Assembly: GCA_020747065.1 (NCBI GenBank)
Contig: JAGMVK010000016.1
Span: 930,001 to 994,000 of the forward strand
Length of the DNA stretch: 64,000 nucleotides
From: Cadophora sp. MPI-SDFR-AT-0126
Taxonomy: Eukaryota > Ascomycota > Leotiomycetes > Helotiales > Ploettnerulaceae
Reading direction: 5' to 3'
Both the position numbers and the translations under genes were made by a program. The notes below the pieces were generated by a model. That model did not search any database. It saw nothing but the letters and a program-made list of their open reading frames with translations, and had not been told where the DNA came from. Of this stretch, positions 1 through 11,342 are shown piece by piece. Within the stretch, counting starts at the first letter, position 1; each line of letters begins with the position of its first letter.

Positions 1-2187
1 TGTCGGCAACCTCGCAGTCCAAATGGTAGAATTGACCACTTCGACATCATCACATACACATGGGGCGACAAGCAAGAGCCTTACAATTGCGGGATACCAG
101 GTGTGAACTGGAACGTGAAATTGGCGCAACAGAAACTGGAAGACATCAAACGTTTGATGATCAAGGACGACATTCAGTACCTATGGGTTGACTGCATTTG
201 TCTGGCCCAGGATGATGAGCGAGAAATGTCATCAGAAATCCCGAAGATGTACCAATACTACAAGACTGCACGAAAATGCTACATCTTGATGGATATGGAC
301 GAAGTGTGGAACCCACAGGATATTGTGGACAATCTCAAGTTCATTGACCACATTTTGGCGAATATGGGGGGCGCTTCGTTGGCTTCGGAGGCATTCCTGA
401 CCGAGAAGCTTACAAACATTTTGTCACAATGGGCGACGAAAAACTGGAAGTTTCCCATGGACTATGCCACAGTCAGATCCGCTGCCATTGACATGGGCGT
501 ACTGAATTGTTACTCGACTTGCATCAACCGGGTTCAGTCACTGTTCAATAACCCGTATTTCACTCGCGTATGGACCTTCCAAGAAATGCTCCTCGGCAAG
601 AATATCAACATGTACGGCGTGAACAAAGACCAAATCTCATGTATCGGAGAACTCAATACTTGGATGGATCTCGCGACTGACTCAAAAGACAAGGCCTACA
701 AGCTGCATGCATGGATCACGACATCCAGGGTTTTGAGAACAGCATCCGTTAATGCGATCTTGCGAATCCTCGACGAAGACTGCTTGACACTCAACAGCTT
801 GCAGACACAAGTCAGGGGGATCAGCTCAGCCAGAACGGATATCATCAACGGTGGCCCGTCCTGGTGGTACGAAAATCACAAAGGGGTCTGCAACATCTTC
901 TCAGCAATCTCAATCACGCCAAGGGAGTGCGAACAGAGACGAGACATTTTCAGAGGGCTTCTTGGAGTATTCAGCGGATTGTTCACGGCAGAGGAAGTGG
1001 AAAGAGACTTGAATGGTGACAACATCGAGAGTATCTCGTATGCATTCTTCAAGCAGCTTTCTGTGAAGACTGGGTTAGCATGGACGAAACTTGCCATCAG
1101 TAGTGGAGAGCGTGGAGAGTGCGATTGGATCCCAGTCGTTGCCAATCACAATAATCCAATGACTACGGATTGTTTTGCCGCTGTTGTCAACCTTGGACGA
1201 CTAAAGCCGAAAGGCTTGGCGAAAGCTTTCGCGGTGACGGGCATTCTGGGAACGCCGAAGAAATACATGAAGATCTCGCTGAACAATAGCGATAGAGGAT
1301 TTCAGTTCATCTTTCGAGGCTGTAACGCTGGGAAGAAAGTCAAGACTGGTGTGTTCAGCAGCGAGACGATACCTGTGAACGACCATCCTCGCGACGTGGC
1401 TCCGGATGAGACTGGCAGGATATTGGTACAATGTGCGACGATGCTGGGAAGTATCATGGACCCTGGTGGCGATGTGGTTCAGTACCGGAGGAGACTGCTT
1501 CATAAATTACAACCGTACTGGGATATCAGTGATCCCAACGCCAAGCCGACAGGTTGGGAAGACAGATGTGTAAGTGGAACAGGCTGGGAGAACCCACATC
1601 CTCACGAATTCAGAGTCCACAATAGGTCAATGAACTTCAGGATGGGAGCCATCACAGACTGTGGGTCTCGACTCGAGAATGAAAGTACTGAGAAGATATC
1701 CTGCGAGGTAATTGTCAATTGCGGATGCATAATCATCGCTCCATTCTCGTTGATTTTCGAAGCGATAACTGCTGTCGAGGGATGCTCGCTTGGCGGCACA
1801 TCCGCAACCTTGGAAGAAGACAGAATAGTCTTGAGAGATGGGCTGGGCCTGGTTCAAGTTGGAGATATTGGCAGGGCTTTCAGCCTAGTAGCGTATGGAG
1901 GAAACACCGATGCTCACAGGGCATATGCGAGTAGTTGCAAGAGTACGAAGATCCATAAACCTGTGGTTCCGAAACTGTGGTGGCCGAGCGCAAGGGCACT
2001 TGTGAGAGAGGAATTCACGCATGGCCTTACAGATTCGATGAGGGATTATGGGTATGTGCAGACGGGCGGGTCGGGGAATTTGTTGATTTGTAGGAATCGC
2101 CCGTTGGGTCAGTATAAGATTATTGGCGTTTGTGTGGATGAGTGGTTGGAGAATAAGGGAGGAGAACATACGGTCACTATTCGTTGA
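1..2187 (+). CDS. HET (heterokaryon incompatibility) domain protein, 5' end outside window
   Basis: The frame is open from base 1, so the first exon or start lies upstream; about 728 codons are visible with no intron needed. The N-terminal part shows the HET block pattern: ITYTWGD near residue 20, YLWVDCICLAQDD near 60 and VWTFQEMLLG near 185. HET proteins of Pezizomycotina mediate allorecognition and cell death after fusion of unlike hyphae. The rest (about 500 residues) is the usual poorly conserved HET C-terminal region and shows no NACHT, ankyrin or WD repeat that I can see. A second HET gene lies at 58.6-60.3 kb on the same strand but is not a close copy. The assignment is firm for the domain, open for specificity. 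Confidence 0.88.
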   Translation, partial: CRQPRSPNGRIDHFDIITYTWGDKQEPYNCGIPGVNWNVKLAQQKLEDIKRLMIKDDIQYLWVDCICLAQDDEREMSSEIPKMYQYYKTARKCYILMDMDEVWNPQDIVDNLKFIDHILANMGGASLASEAFLTEKLTNILSQWATKNWKFPMDYATVRSAAIDMGVLNCYSTCINRVQSLFNNPYFTRVWTFQEMLLGKNINMYGVNKDQISCIGELNTWMDLATDSKDKAYKLHAWITTSRVLRTASVNAILRILDEDCLTLNSLQTQVRGISSARTDIINGGPSWWYENHKGVCNIFSAISITPRECEQRRDIFRGLLGVFSGLFTAEEVERDLNGDNIESISYAFFKQLSVKTGLAWTKLAISSGERGECDWIPVVANHNNPMTTDCFAAVVNLGRLKPKGLAKAFAVTGILGTPKKYMKISLNNSDRGFQFIFRGCNAGKKVKTGVFSSETIPVNDHPRDVAPDETGRILVQCATMLGSIMDPGGDVVQYRRRLLHKLQPYWDISDPNAKPTGWEDRCVSGTGWENPHPHEFRVHNRSMNFRMGAITDCGSRLENESTEKISCEVIVNCGCIIIAPFSLIFEAITAVEGCSLGGTSATLEEDRIVLRDGLGLVQVGDIGRAFSLVAYGGNTDAHRAYASSCKSTKIHKPVVPKLWWPSARALVREEFTHGLTDSMRDYGYVQTGGSGNLLICRNRPLGQYKIIGVCVDEWLENKGGEHTVTIR

Positions 2188-2839
2188 CGAAGGGAAGATC
2201 TAACAAGGATATAGGGGGTGGTTATTGTGTATTATCTAATTTGAGCTGAAATATAATGACTTCATATTCATGAGTTCGCGATCGCTTTCAGCCAATGCAC
2301 AAAGCTGTACCAATTTCACCATTTTATAAGGTAAGTAGAGGTGAAGGGGCTCCTGTAAGCGAGTGCGCTTTGCCAATTTAGGAAGCTTGTTGTGAAATGT
2401 GAATTTTGACACCCGCTCTTGAATTGAAGAAGGCGACATACTCGCGGAGTCTAACATAGAAGGATGAAATCCACCAATGGGCTTTCAGCGAGATATCGGG
2501 TCACCATACCAAATTTGCGTTCGGTATTCTTCGACCAGAAAGGGCAGCGGAAGGGCTTTCAACTTAGCCGCCGTGACGGGCTCACGAGATTTCCATTCAC
2601 CACGAATAATCCCTGAGCTACTTGACTTGAGTAAGAAGTCCAGTATTTGACGAGACCTCGTTTGAATTTTGCAATTCACGATCCCAGCAGAATACGTTTG
2701 TGTTGACCGACAGGTCCCGATCTTGGAATGGACTTCACCTCTCAAAAACGTGTACAATCCTGACAATTACTCTCTGATCTCAAAAGGCATTAAACGCGAG
2801 AACAGAGCACTGCAAGGGACTGAAGACCAGAAAGCCGAG
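2188..2839. other. Intergenic, possibly holding an undetected 5' exon
   Basis: No convincing gene. The reading frame of the next gene is open back to about 2669 but has no ATG before 2840, so a short upstream exon may lie here. A 93-codon frame on the minus strand (2485-2766) lacks an ATG start and is not supported. Confidence 0.4.
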
Positions 2840-3941
2840 ATGGAAGACTACCAACCAGAAGCAGATCGCGCTTTCGTGGTCTGCCGTGAGACCAACCTGC
2901 TCCCAAAATGTATTTTTGACGTCTTCTTGCACTGCCATGGCTTGATATGCGTTTATCTCGTCCCAAACATGATTTCGCACTCGGAGCCAATTTCGAACTC
3001 GACATCGTTCTCCACTTCGCAAACAGCCTCGAACGCAAAATCACAAGGGAGAAAGACTGCCTACGTCAAGTTCAGCGATGCTTCCAGCGCTCAAAAGGCA
3101 ATTGATAATGTTGATGGACAGATAATTTGCCATCGCCGAATGGAGCTTTCCTATACAGCCTCGGACCTGGATGAAGTAATTCCTAGTGGTGCGGACACTT
3201 GGAATCATACAGATCAGGCTAGGTGGGGACGAGGAAACAATGCTCTGGTGGCGTCAATGCTGAAAGTGTAGGTACGCCACGGTTCATGCTTTAGTCCGGT
3301 GCTAACTGTAGCAGGCTGTCCACGAAACAGACTTACGACTCAGACAACACTAGTCCTAGAAAGCTCGAGGAATTTAAGGCTCTCTACGATGAGGAGGTCA
3401 AGAGACTGTCTGGATTCTTTCCAAATGAGACGATGCTCCGGCGCCAGAGAAGAGTCTGCCAGTACTTCAAATATGAAGTGTCGATCAGTTATCACCAGCT
3501 GCTGGAAGCTCGAAAAGCAACCAAGTCACCTCAGGTTGTTCCAAAATCTACCCCTTTCCTATTTTACTGTATGCTGATTAGTCATAGGATCTGGATCTCT
3601 CACACACATCCCTCTCAGAACAAGCCCTCCAAAATCTCCTCATTGACTTCAGACTCTTCGCCTCCCGCGTTGAACACATGCGTTTTCTTCGAACCACGGT
3701 ACAGCTTGTAATTGACCTACCAGCGAGAAAAGATGAGATTTCGACGAGAAATCTGTTCATGGTGGGGGATTATCTGGCTGAGACAAATAGATCGCTGGAA
3801 TTGCCAATGGTCTTTCAGGAGCGGATGTATCGTTGCTTGCATGATCATCTTGACCAGCTTTATGCTGGAGAGGTTGAGGTAGATCTATTCTGGGATGAGG
3901 AATTTGAAAAGGCCATTCTGAAGGCAGATGATGCTGCTTGA
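2840..3941 (+). CDS. Protein with one RRM-like segment and a helical C-terminal half
   Basis: Three exons join in frame: 2840-3267, 3315-3534 and 3588-3941, with introns of 47 nt (GTAGGT...GTAGCAG, branch GCTAAC) and 53 nt. The N-terminal part resembles an RNA recognition motif: RAFVVCRETNLLPKCIFDVF as the beta1/alpha1 part, and KTAYVKFSDASSAQKAIDNV as the RNP1/alpha2 part. The long loop between them is unusual. The rest is charged and probably helical (KLEEFKALYDEEVKRLSGFF and following), with no family I recognise. The role is probably RNA binding; the partner is unknown. The start is the first in-frame ATG, but the frame stays open 171 nt further upstream, so an extra 5' exon is possible. 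Confidence 0.6.
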
Positions 3942-4741
3942 AGGCATGGAGGGGTCTGGGTGTCAATTGACGGCTGTACTTTGGCGAGCAAGATTGATTG
4001 CTGATGGCGGAATACTTTGGCTTGCGCATAGAAACTCCACTCTTCATCTTATGATTTTATCCTCGGGCAATAAAGTTGGGATAATAAAACTTGGTTTTTG
4101 AGGGTCTGCTGATAGCATTCTATGGCTTCGTGTATCTATGAACATTTATAAAAGCCAGCCACGTTCTGTCGCCTTCTATATAATTAACTCCTTCTACCTC
4201 TCCCATCCTCCAACAGATCTCCGAAAGGCTTAGAAACAATGTACTGAGTTCAGTATCTTTGAATGGCAATGTTTTATGACCAAATTTGGGCCTCCGTTCG
4301 CAGGTTCGGGTAATCCGCACAGTACTTACCCGCATATCACTCTCATCAAGATACCCCTCCTTCAATGCACTTCACTTTGAATTTACTTTATGGAAGCTGA
4401 GGGAAACAGAACTGCAGCTACTTTGTGGTCACTACTAGCTCTACGCTCTGCAAGCCAGTGGCGTCCGTTTGCCAGTGATTGTTGGAGCACATGAAATATA
4501 TGACAGCGTACCACGTACAAAACATAATTCATTCTCGGCACAATGATATTTAAGCCAACTACTCAGGTTCAGCTCCAGAATCTAGGCAGGAAGAGAGAAA
4601 GGGGGAGACAAACAGCTCACTCTCGCTTAGCTTCTCACCTGATTTGAAAGCAAACAAACCTTCAAAAAATCATAACTATTCAACGGATCAAAGAAACAAC
4701 TTCAAAAAGAGATCAAATGATAGCCCTGGAGGCATTATAGA
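3942..4741. other. Intergenic
   Basis: No gene seen. The region holds the 3' flank of the RRM-like gene and, near its right end, the downstream flank of the minus-strand tRNA gene including its T-run terminator. Confidence 0.5.
4704..4708 (-). terminator. RNA polymerase III T-run terminator of the tRNA gene
   Basis: Five T on the minus strand, about 33 nt past the tRNA 3' end; the first T-run of this length downstream. Confidence 0.5.
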
Positions 4742-4842
4742 TGCTACGCAAGGGGTTCGAACCCTTGTATCCTGCTTTCATGAGCCTTGTGGGAAACAAG
4801 GCGCCTGGGAAGCAGACGAGTTAACCACTACTCCAGCGAAGC
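4742..4842 (-). tRNA. tRNA-Gly(CCC) with intron
   Basis: Read on the minus strand, a full cloverleaf can be drawn. The acceptor arm GCTTCGC pairs with GCGTAGC except for one T-T mismatch at pair 4-69. The D arm is GAG/CTC with loop TAGTGGTTAA. The anticodon stem TCTGC pairs with GCAGG (one wobble), with anticodon CCC in loop TTCCCA. The variable loop is ATAC. The T arm is AAGGG/CCCTT with loop TTCGAAC. Between anticodon loop positions 37 and 38 sits an intron of about 29 nt that itself forms a short hairpin (CCTTGT/ACAAGG). Internal A and B boxes are intact. The discriminator is A. Confidence 0.8.
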
Positions 4843-5144
4843 GATTTCTTGATGGATCCTCATGACTTCTCCATCTAAGCCATGTGAGCATATATTTTGA
4901 TTAATGAACATCTTATTTACTGCCATACAGCTGTTTGTTCTCTGCAAAATTATAGAAATGCAACCTCCCGATGCTCCCAGTCACGAGGCGGTCAGGGGAC
5001 TTCGGTGGAGACGAGGCTGAGCCTTGGCAAGCGCGGGGCAGAAACGAAGGGCAACATTTTTTTTTCCTACTTCCAGCCTTCCTCGCAACAACACAATCTA
5101 CGAGCATGATACAACACGACAACTCTCTCTATATTCCAACTACA

Positions 5145-5870
5145 ATGCCAGCAATTACCCTGGTAGACGAGCCGCCTCCTTCGTACGCAAATGACGACTT
5201 CGATGACGTCTTCGGCTCCGCGCCGTCATCTCCCTCCATTCTCCCCTCTCACCTCAACGCAGGCAACCTCGAACCCTCCGACATCCCGCGGCTGCGCGAA
5301 AAGCACGAGACAGAAGGCTATAGAGACGGTGTCACGAAAGGGAAAGGTGAGAGTGTACAAGCGGGTTTCGATGAGGGGTATGGGTTAGGTGCTGTGCTGG
5401 GGTTGAGAATTGGGAAGATTCTGGGGATGTTGGAGGGGATTTTGGCGGGGTTGAAGGGGCTGGGAATGGAGAGGGAGAGGATGATGGCGTTGGTGGAGAG
5501 TGCGAACAAGGACTTGAGTACACAGAGTATTTTTGGGAGGGAGTATTGGGGGGAGGATGGGATTTGGAAATTTGAGGTGGGTAAAGAGGGGCAGCCAGAG
5601 GGAGAGGGGGAAGTGGTTTTTACGGATGTTGCGGCGGCGCATCCATTGGTTAGGAAGTGGGAGAGTGTCATTGATGAAGAGGTTGGGAGGTGGGGGTTAA
5701 ATTTGGGGATTTTTGATGGAGAGGCTGGTGACGAGGGCGAGATGGAGGATGTAAGTGCTGGGAAGGGAGCACAAGGAAGAGAGGTTAAGAAGGGTGAGGT
5801 TGAGAGTGAACCCGTTGCTGCGGAAATGGCGAAGGTGCTAGGAATTTCAAAGAAGGATTTGAGTTGGTGA
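5145..5870 (+). CDS. YAE1: Essential protein Yae1 (deca-GX3 repeat), Fe-S cluster targeting adaptor
   Basis: Single exon, about 241 aa from the ATG at 5145 (MPAITLVDEPPPSY); another in-frame ATG lies at 5106. The acidic start DDFDDVFGSAPSSP is typical of Yae1. It is followed by the glycine-spaced helical motif: GYRDGVTKGKGESVQAGFDE, then GYGLGAVLGLRIGKILGM (about residues 55-95). In yeast, Yae1 with Lto1 delivers the cytosolic Fe-S assembly machinery to the ABC protein Rli1/ABCE1 for ribosome recycling. The C-terminal half is Gly/Glu-rich and poorly conserved. The assignment rests on the deca-GX3 pattern and the N-terminal acidic motif; the start is chosen by family length. Confidence 0.85.
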   Translation: MPAITLVDEPPPSYANDDFDDVFGSAPSSPSILPSHLNAGNLEPSDIPRLREKHETEGYRDGVTKGKGESVQAGFDEGYGLGAVLGLRIGKILGMLEGILAGLKGLGMERERMMALVESANKDLSTQSIFGREYWGEDGIWKFEVGKEGQPEGEGEVVFTDVAAAHPLVRKWESVIDEEVGRWGLNLGIFDGEAGDEGEMEDVSAGKGAQGREVKKGEVESEPVAAEMAKVLGISKKDLSW

Positions 5871-7135
5871 AGACGTTGGAAGGAAGGTTTCAACACATTC
5901 TACATTTACACCAGAACCATTGGCTCAGGACGATGCTGGGCATCGACGTGGAGGAAGAGGCCCGGCGGATAGAGAGGAATGAGGAGGACGACCATTATTG
6001 GTTATACGTTGCTCTCCACCAGCAGAGATAATTGGTCTGTTGACAACAGCAAACCAAAGTCTCATTTACGGGATCTCCAAACGTCAACAGCCATTAGGAC
6101 ATCGATGCTTTCTCAAGCTCTTCAGCGGCCGAGGAGCAAGACAAAGGCTTGACGAAGCTTGTCCACACCACAGCCTCCAAATAAGCCCGAGGTTATGCCT
6201 CTGTTACCACGGAGATGGAGATCATCTGGAGAACCATGGTACTACTTTAGTTCCAGTCTGAGCCCAATCAAGAAAACTCTGAATCTTGATGTCAAATTTA
6301 GATCTGGTGCGACTGCTTTTATGCAGCTTCGCGAGATCGCCAACCTCAACAAAACAAGAGCCACAACAAGGGCTTTGCAAACAGGCCCAAAGTGCTGTAT
6401 GGCACGCGCATCTGAGAGGTAAACTACCATACAATTTCTCTGTTCTCTGGCATCGCTGTGCCCGACTCCTTGTTCTGTTATCCATGTTGACTTGCTTGAA
6501 CATCAACTAAAACTGTCTAGCCGGTTCTGTATGACTCGTCACTGAAAACCCTGAAATACGCCTCCAAGCTTTACTAGAAATTAAATGGTACCTAGTCTCG
6601 AAAGCTTCAAATGCCATGTTGCATCTAAAAAAGCTGGAAAATAATTGACGAGGCAGTCGTGCCTTCCTGTATTCACTGCTTCTCCAGTCTCCCTATCACT
6701 GACGTTCCTTCCGTTTGTTTTTTATCCAACAGTTTATCAACCTCATCTCCCGCGACCGATATCCGTTTGCTCCCTCGTCCCCATCTTCCATTCCACATTC
6801 CCTCATCTTTCATACATTCGTTCCTCGCAAGGCTTCGGTCTTGCATGTTTCTTTATTTTACATACTCTACCTCATTGCGTACTCCTCTCTACACTCCTTG
6901 CATACCGATTCTGACTTTCACCCCGTGAGTACACACCTGATACACTCACCGTAAGTCGTCCAGTTCCACACGCCTCTCAATTCAAGACCGGCAACATGCA
7001 GCCTCCCAGAACCAAGCATTTGCCGTGTACCACCTAGCAACCTAGGGTCGCAAACACCATAAATGCAACGCACAAAGAGCACTTCAGGGAACATGTGCTC
7101 CTCTTGGACACCAATTGACTTGATACAGCTTCAAA
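5871..7135. other. Intergenic; promoter of the glyoxal oxidase gene
   Basis: No gene supported. From about 6650 to 6960 the plus strand is strongly pyrimidine-rich (CT tracts), as is common in the promoter/5' UTR of highly expressed fungal genes. Short frames here have no recognisable domain. Confidence 0.5.
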
Positions 7136-10100
7136 ATGAGAGCAACTACTCTTCTTCTTGGCTTCGCGGCCGCGGCCTTTGTATCCTCCAACATCATCAT
7201 CAACCATGTCCCATTGAGCTGCAACCTCACCGATCCCCGTATATACAAGGGTTGTTTGCGTGGACAAGATTGTAACGTAGATGGACAGTAGGTTCCCCGG
7301 CCTTCGAAGCTTGCAGATACTTACATAGGCAGATGTGTCCCTACGGAACGTCAAGATGCTGTTCAATATTCGACCTTCCGCCCCGAGGCTCATGTGGTTC
7401 AGGTTAGAGATGGTCCATACTCCACAGATGGCAGTTGCGGTCCCGCACATGGCAACACAATCTGTGATCCAAACAGCAAGATTTATACTGGTGGATGCTG
7501 CTCAGTAGGTGAACCTCCTGGATGAGCAAAGCATAGCTGATGGAAGTAGCAATATGGCTGGTGTGGAATCAGTGCAGAGTAAGTCTGCAAGCAATCTGGT
7601 CTCGAGGCATGCTGACCTTGATAGCCATTGTGGTGCTGGCTGTATCTCTGGATGCCCCTCGACACCGCCACCGACAAGTTCTGGTGTTGCCCCTCGAGGT
7701 GATGGCCAATGTGGTGCTGTAAGTCTTGAAATTCCGCTAGAAACATGGCTGCTAACCTTGATAGAAATTCGGCGGCGCAACCTGCGATCCTAAGGGTCCT
7801 TATGGAGGTTGTTGCTCTCAGTACGGGTGGGTAATCATGGACTATGTCTTCGCATTTTGAGCCGTTCATAATTCCCTTCCTTTTTTTCTTGTCTTACGTT
7901 TCTGCAATTTGCCTGAACATTTATTCCTCAAGATCCTATGACCCTTCCCAATTATCACGCGTCTCGAGCAAATGTCAAAATGGCCGTACAAATCCCTCAT
8001 CAAGCATTTCCCTCACAACCAGCAATGTCGAAGCCGGCAGCAAAAGCACCTTTCACCAGATATCCACGTCAAACCCAGTATCAAAAGCCTTTAGTAAATC
8101 TGCCCACAAATCATCTTCCATGCCCAAACCATCACTTCAACCATCTGGAAAGAGGACAACCAAGCGACTATCATCAACATCAATGTCAACTCCCTCCGGG
8201 ACAGCTCCTCAAGGTGATGGAAATTGACAGTCCAAGTTTGGCGAAGATACCTGTGATTTGAAACGCCCATATGGCATTTGCTGCTCTCAATACGGCGCTG
8301 TCAAGTGATGATACTGAGAGATCGAGTACTGACTTCTTGTCATCCAGATTCTGCGGAACTACCAATGGACACTGCCTCGTCGCAAACGGTTGCCAAAGCG
8401 GCTGCAAAGATGGAAACCCAAGTGCGCCAGCCACCACATCTGGAGAGCCTGTGATCGGTCCAGTCAAGACCTCGATGGCACCTGAAGCGACTGCGACTGC
8501 TCGTGTCACAACCGATGGAACTTGTGGAACCTCGAATGGCGATACTGTCTGTGGCAACTGGCCAAACGGAAACTGCTGTTCCATGTATGGATTCTGGTAA
8601 GTACATCAATTCCTTGAGATTGGCATGTCTAAGCAGAAGCAGCGGAAAGACAAGTGCACACTGTGGAGCTGGATGTCAGTCTGGCAACTGCTTGAATGCT
8701 CCAGCTGTAGCTGCACCAGGAGCTAGTCCTGCACCGGCTGCTCCTAACGGTGGAGCGTTTCGCGTTGTTGGCAGGTCTGGTGTTCCTGCCATGCATGCTG
8801 GCCTTATGCCCAATGGTCGTGTTTTCTTTCTAGACAAGCTGGAGAATTATACAGAACTACGGACTGCCAACGGATACTATGCCATGTCCTCCGAGTACGA
8901 CCCAAATACCAACACAGCAGCACCACTTGGGTATTCAACCAACGCATTTTGCTCGGGAGGGACTTTCCTCGCAGACGGGCGTGTCATTTCCGTTGGAGGC
9001 AACGGGCCATTGACCTGGTTGGATGCCAATATCGGTGACGGCTTCAACGCCATTCGCTACCTCGGCAGATCGTCAACAGACGCAAGCCTCAATGGACAAA
9101 GCTGGAGTGAACCTGGTAACAAGCTTGCAAGCGCTCGTTGGTATGCAACAGCACAAACCATGCCAGATGGAACAGTATTTGTGGCTTCTGGGAGTTTGAA
9201 TGGTCTGGATCCAACTGATCTGGCTAACAATAATCCGACTTACGAGATTCTCAATCCCGGCGCTGTCAGTCGAGGTGAGAATATCGATTTGGAGATCCTG
9301 AAGAAGAATCAGCCATACTACATGTACCCATTCGTTCATCTCCTGAGCGATGGTACGCTATTTATCTTTGTTTCAAAGGCGTCGCAAGTATTCAATGCCG
9401 GGTCCAAAGCTGTCGTCAAGGAGTTGCCAGATCTTCCAGGTGACTACCGCACATACCCCAATACTGGTGGCAGTGTCCTTCTCCCGCTCTCAAGCAAGAA
9501 CAACTGGGCTCCGGATATCGTCATCTGCGGGGGCGGCGCTTATCAGGACATCACCAGCCCAACGGATCCCAGCTGTGGTCGCATTCAACCCCTCAGTGCC
9601 AACGCCAGATGGGAAATGGATTCAATGCCTGAAGGTCGTGGTATGGTTGAAGGAACCCTCCTTCCTGATGGAACAGTTGTCTGGCTGAATGGTGGAAGCC
9701 GAGGAGCTCAAGGCTTTGGCCTGGCAAACACACCTGCTTTCGAGGCTCTCTTGTACGATCCAGCTAAACCACTTGGTCAGCGATTCAGCACCCTCGCTCG
9801 TTCCGATATCCCTCGACTATACCACTCAGTAGCACTTCTACTCCTCGATGGTACCGTCATGGTTGCTGGCTCGAATCCGGTGGAGATGCCTCAATCTAAA
9901 CCAGATGCCGCCAATCCATATGTGACTGAGTGGCGTGTAGAGAATTACGTGCCTCCATATCTTCAAGGTGACAAAGCCAATCAGAGACCTACGAACATTA
10001 TCATCGAGAACAAGACAGTACGTGCTGACGGAAGCGAGATGATCATTACCTTCATTCCACCACATGCTTCAGACAATGTCAAAGTTGTCCTTTACCATGG

Positions 10101-10299
10101 AGGATTTGTCACTCATTCCGTTCACATGGGCCACCGCATGTTGAATCTCGACATCACCAAGTCCGCACGGGGAGGACCAGCTCAAACATTGTATGTTAGT
10201 GGCCCACCAAACCACAATGTGGCTCCACCTGGACCATACGTGGTTTATGTTTTGGTAGACGGAGTGCCAGGTGTTGGCCAGTTCGTCCAAGTTGTTTAG
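7136..10299 (+). CDS. Secreted glyoxal oxidase-type radical copper oxidase with N-terminal CBM18 modules
   Basis: Proposed exons: 7136-7287, 7333-7504, 7550-7578, 7625-7718, 7765-7826, 8348-8596 and 8643-10299, giving 804 aa in one frame. A signal peptide (MRATTLLLGFAAAAF) leads to three CBM18 chitin-binding modules, each with the DGxCG...CCSxYGxCG...HC pattern, then a linker and the catalytic domain. The copper/radical ligands of the galactose/glyoxal oxidase family are all visible: Cys in TNAFCSGG, Tyr in SARWYATAQTMP, Tyr-His in IPRLYHSVALLL and His in FVTHSVHMGHRML, followed by the DUF1929 Ig-like end. It should oxidise small aldehydes or alcohols to acids plus H2O2 at the cell surface or on chitin. 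The exon 5/6 join uses a 521-nt intron that skips a dead module (separate entry). Confidence 0.88.
7827..8347 (+). other. Dead CBM18 module lying inside an oversized intron
   Basis: From 7933 a further CBM18-like unit can be read in phase (...SSKCQNGRTN, a Ser/Thr-rich linker, GTAPQGDGN, stop TGA at 8225-8227, then KFGEDTCD and GICCSQYG). Cysteines expected early in the unit are replaced (SYDPSQLS where YCGxSxxxC is usual). The codon for the conserved first Cys of the next unit is the stop, and the donor expected after CAATACGG at 8295 lacks GT. Splicing 7826 directly to 8348 keeps the frame and removes the unit. Confidence 0.65.
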
Positions 10300-11342
10300 G
10301 TGGCGGTTGATGATGTTTGCTGAGACTTGCAAGTCCTTGAATCCACGGTGGGAGTAGGAGAATGAGTCTCTCAATCGACGCGTGTACTTCAAAGATGCTT
10401 AATGTTGGTTGCTTCGAGACTGTCGTGACCTGTGATGTGATTCTCCGCTTGCTTTCGTATGTTCTCGAGTATTTGAGGTACTTCATAGGCTCGTAGGGAG
10501 ACATTATTCAGGTCTTTCTTGTGAGAAGATGAATTCTTCACTCCATGTCAGTGGATCCGCGACCATGAACAGCTTTATGGATGTGTAGCACGTCAGCTGA
10601 TGCCGGACATGTTCTGTTTACTTTCCAATATCCTGCATTCCTCCCAAGCAGACTGTCCAGAACGAGCATTATCTGCCTCTCGTATCCTCGTCCTAGACTC
10701 TTGTCGCGTTGTACTCGGTGATGCCGTCGTCCCGAGTTGTTGGCGCCAAGTTACATACAGGGCTGAAACACCCTGCAAGTTGTAATTGGCCTCGTTCCGC
10801 TGCCATACCATTGATTCGACAGCGGAGTTTGCTTTCATCACCTCGAGCTTCTCTTGTGTCCACAAGCAGAAAATGATATATCAATACAGCACATTCTCAC
10901 CCACCATTGCATCCTGAAGTGCATACTTCTTCTACTTATATGATACGCTGGCTTACGATGCTGCTCTTCCATACGCTGCATCTCAACATAATGGCCCCCA
11001 ATTGTTTCTTGTGGCGCACTCAGCTGTGTGATCGGAACAGGGGGTAGATTATGCGCTGGATGCAAGCTCCTGCACTGTGCTGCACTGCACGATAAAGGCG
11101 CTGTCTTGCCCCACTGTATTTTGGGCCAGCAGCCGCCCTTATTTCTCACCCCTCACTAGAGCATTTCCAACAGCTGAAATTGGGGAGCTGATCGAGCGAT
11201 CGCAATTCTCTTCTCTTCTCACTTCGTTCCTCTTCCTTTGTTTCGCATTCGCAGCTTCCATTATAGATCTACGACACACAACTAGATACCATTGATGGTT
11301 GAGCAATTGTACGGAACAGCAGAGCATACGAGCCATTGAATA
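10300..11342. other. Intergenic between the oxidase and annexin genes
   Basis: No gene supported on either strand; it holds the 3' flank of the oxidase gene and the 5' flank of the annexin gene. Confidence 0.45.

Noticed and set aside
5318..5896. 192-codon minus-strand Ser/Pro-rich frame
   Set aside because: Antisense of YAE1; Ser/Pro richness is the mirror of Gly/Glu codons.
7938..8261. 107-codon frame
   Set aside because: Out-of-frame reading of the dead CBM18 unit and its Ser/Thr linker.
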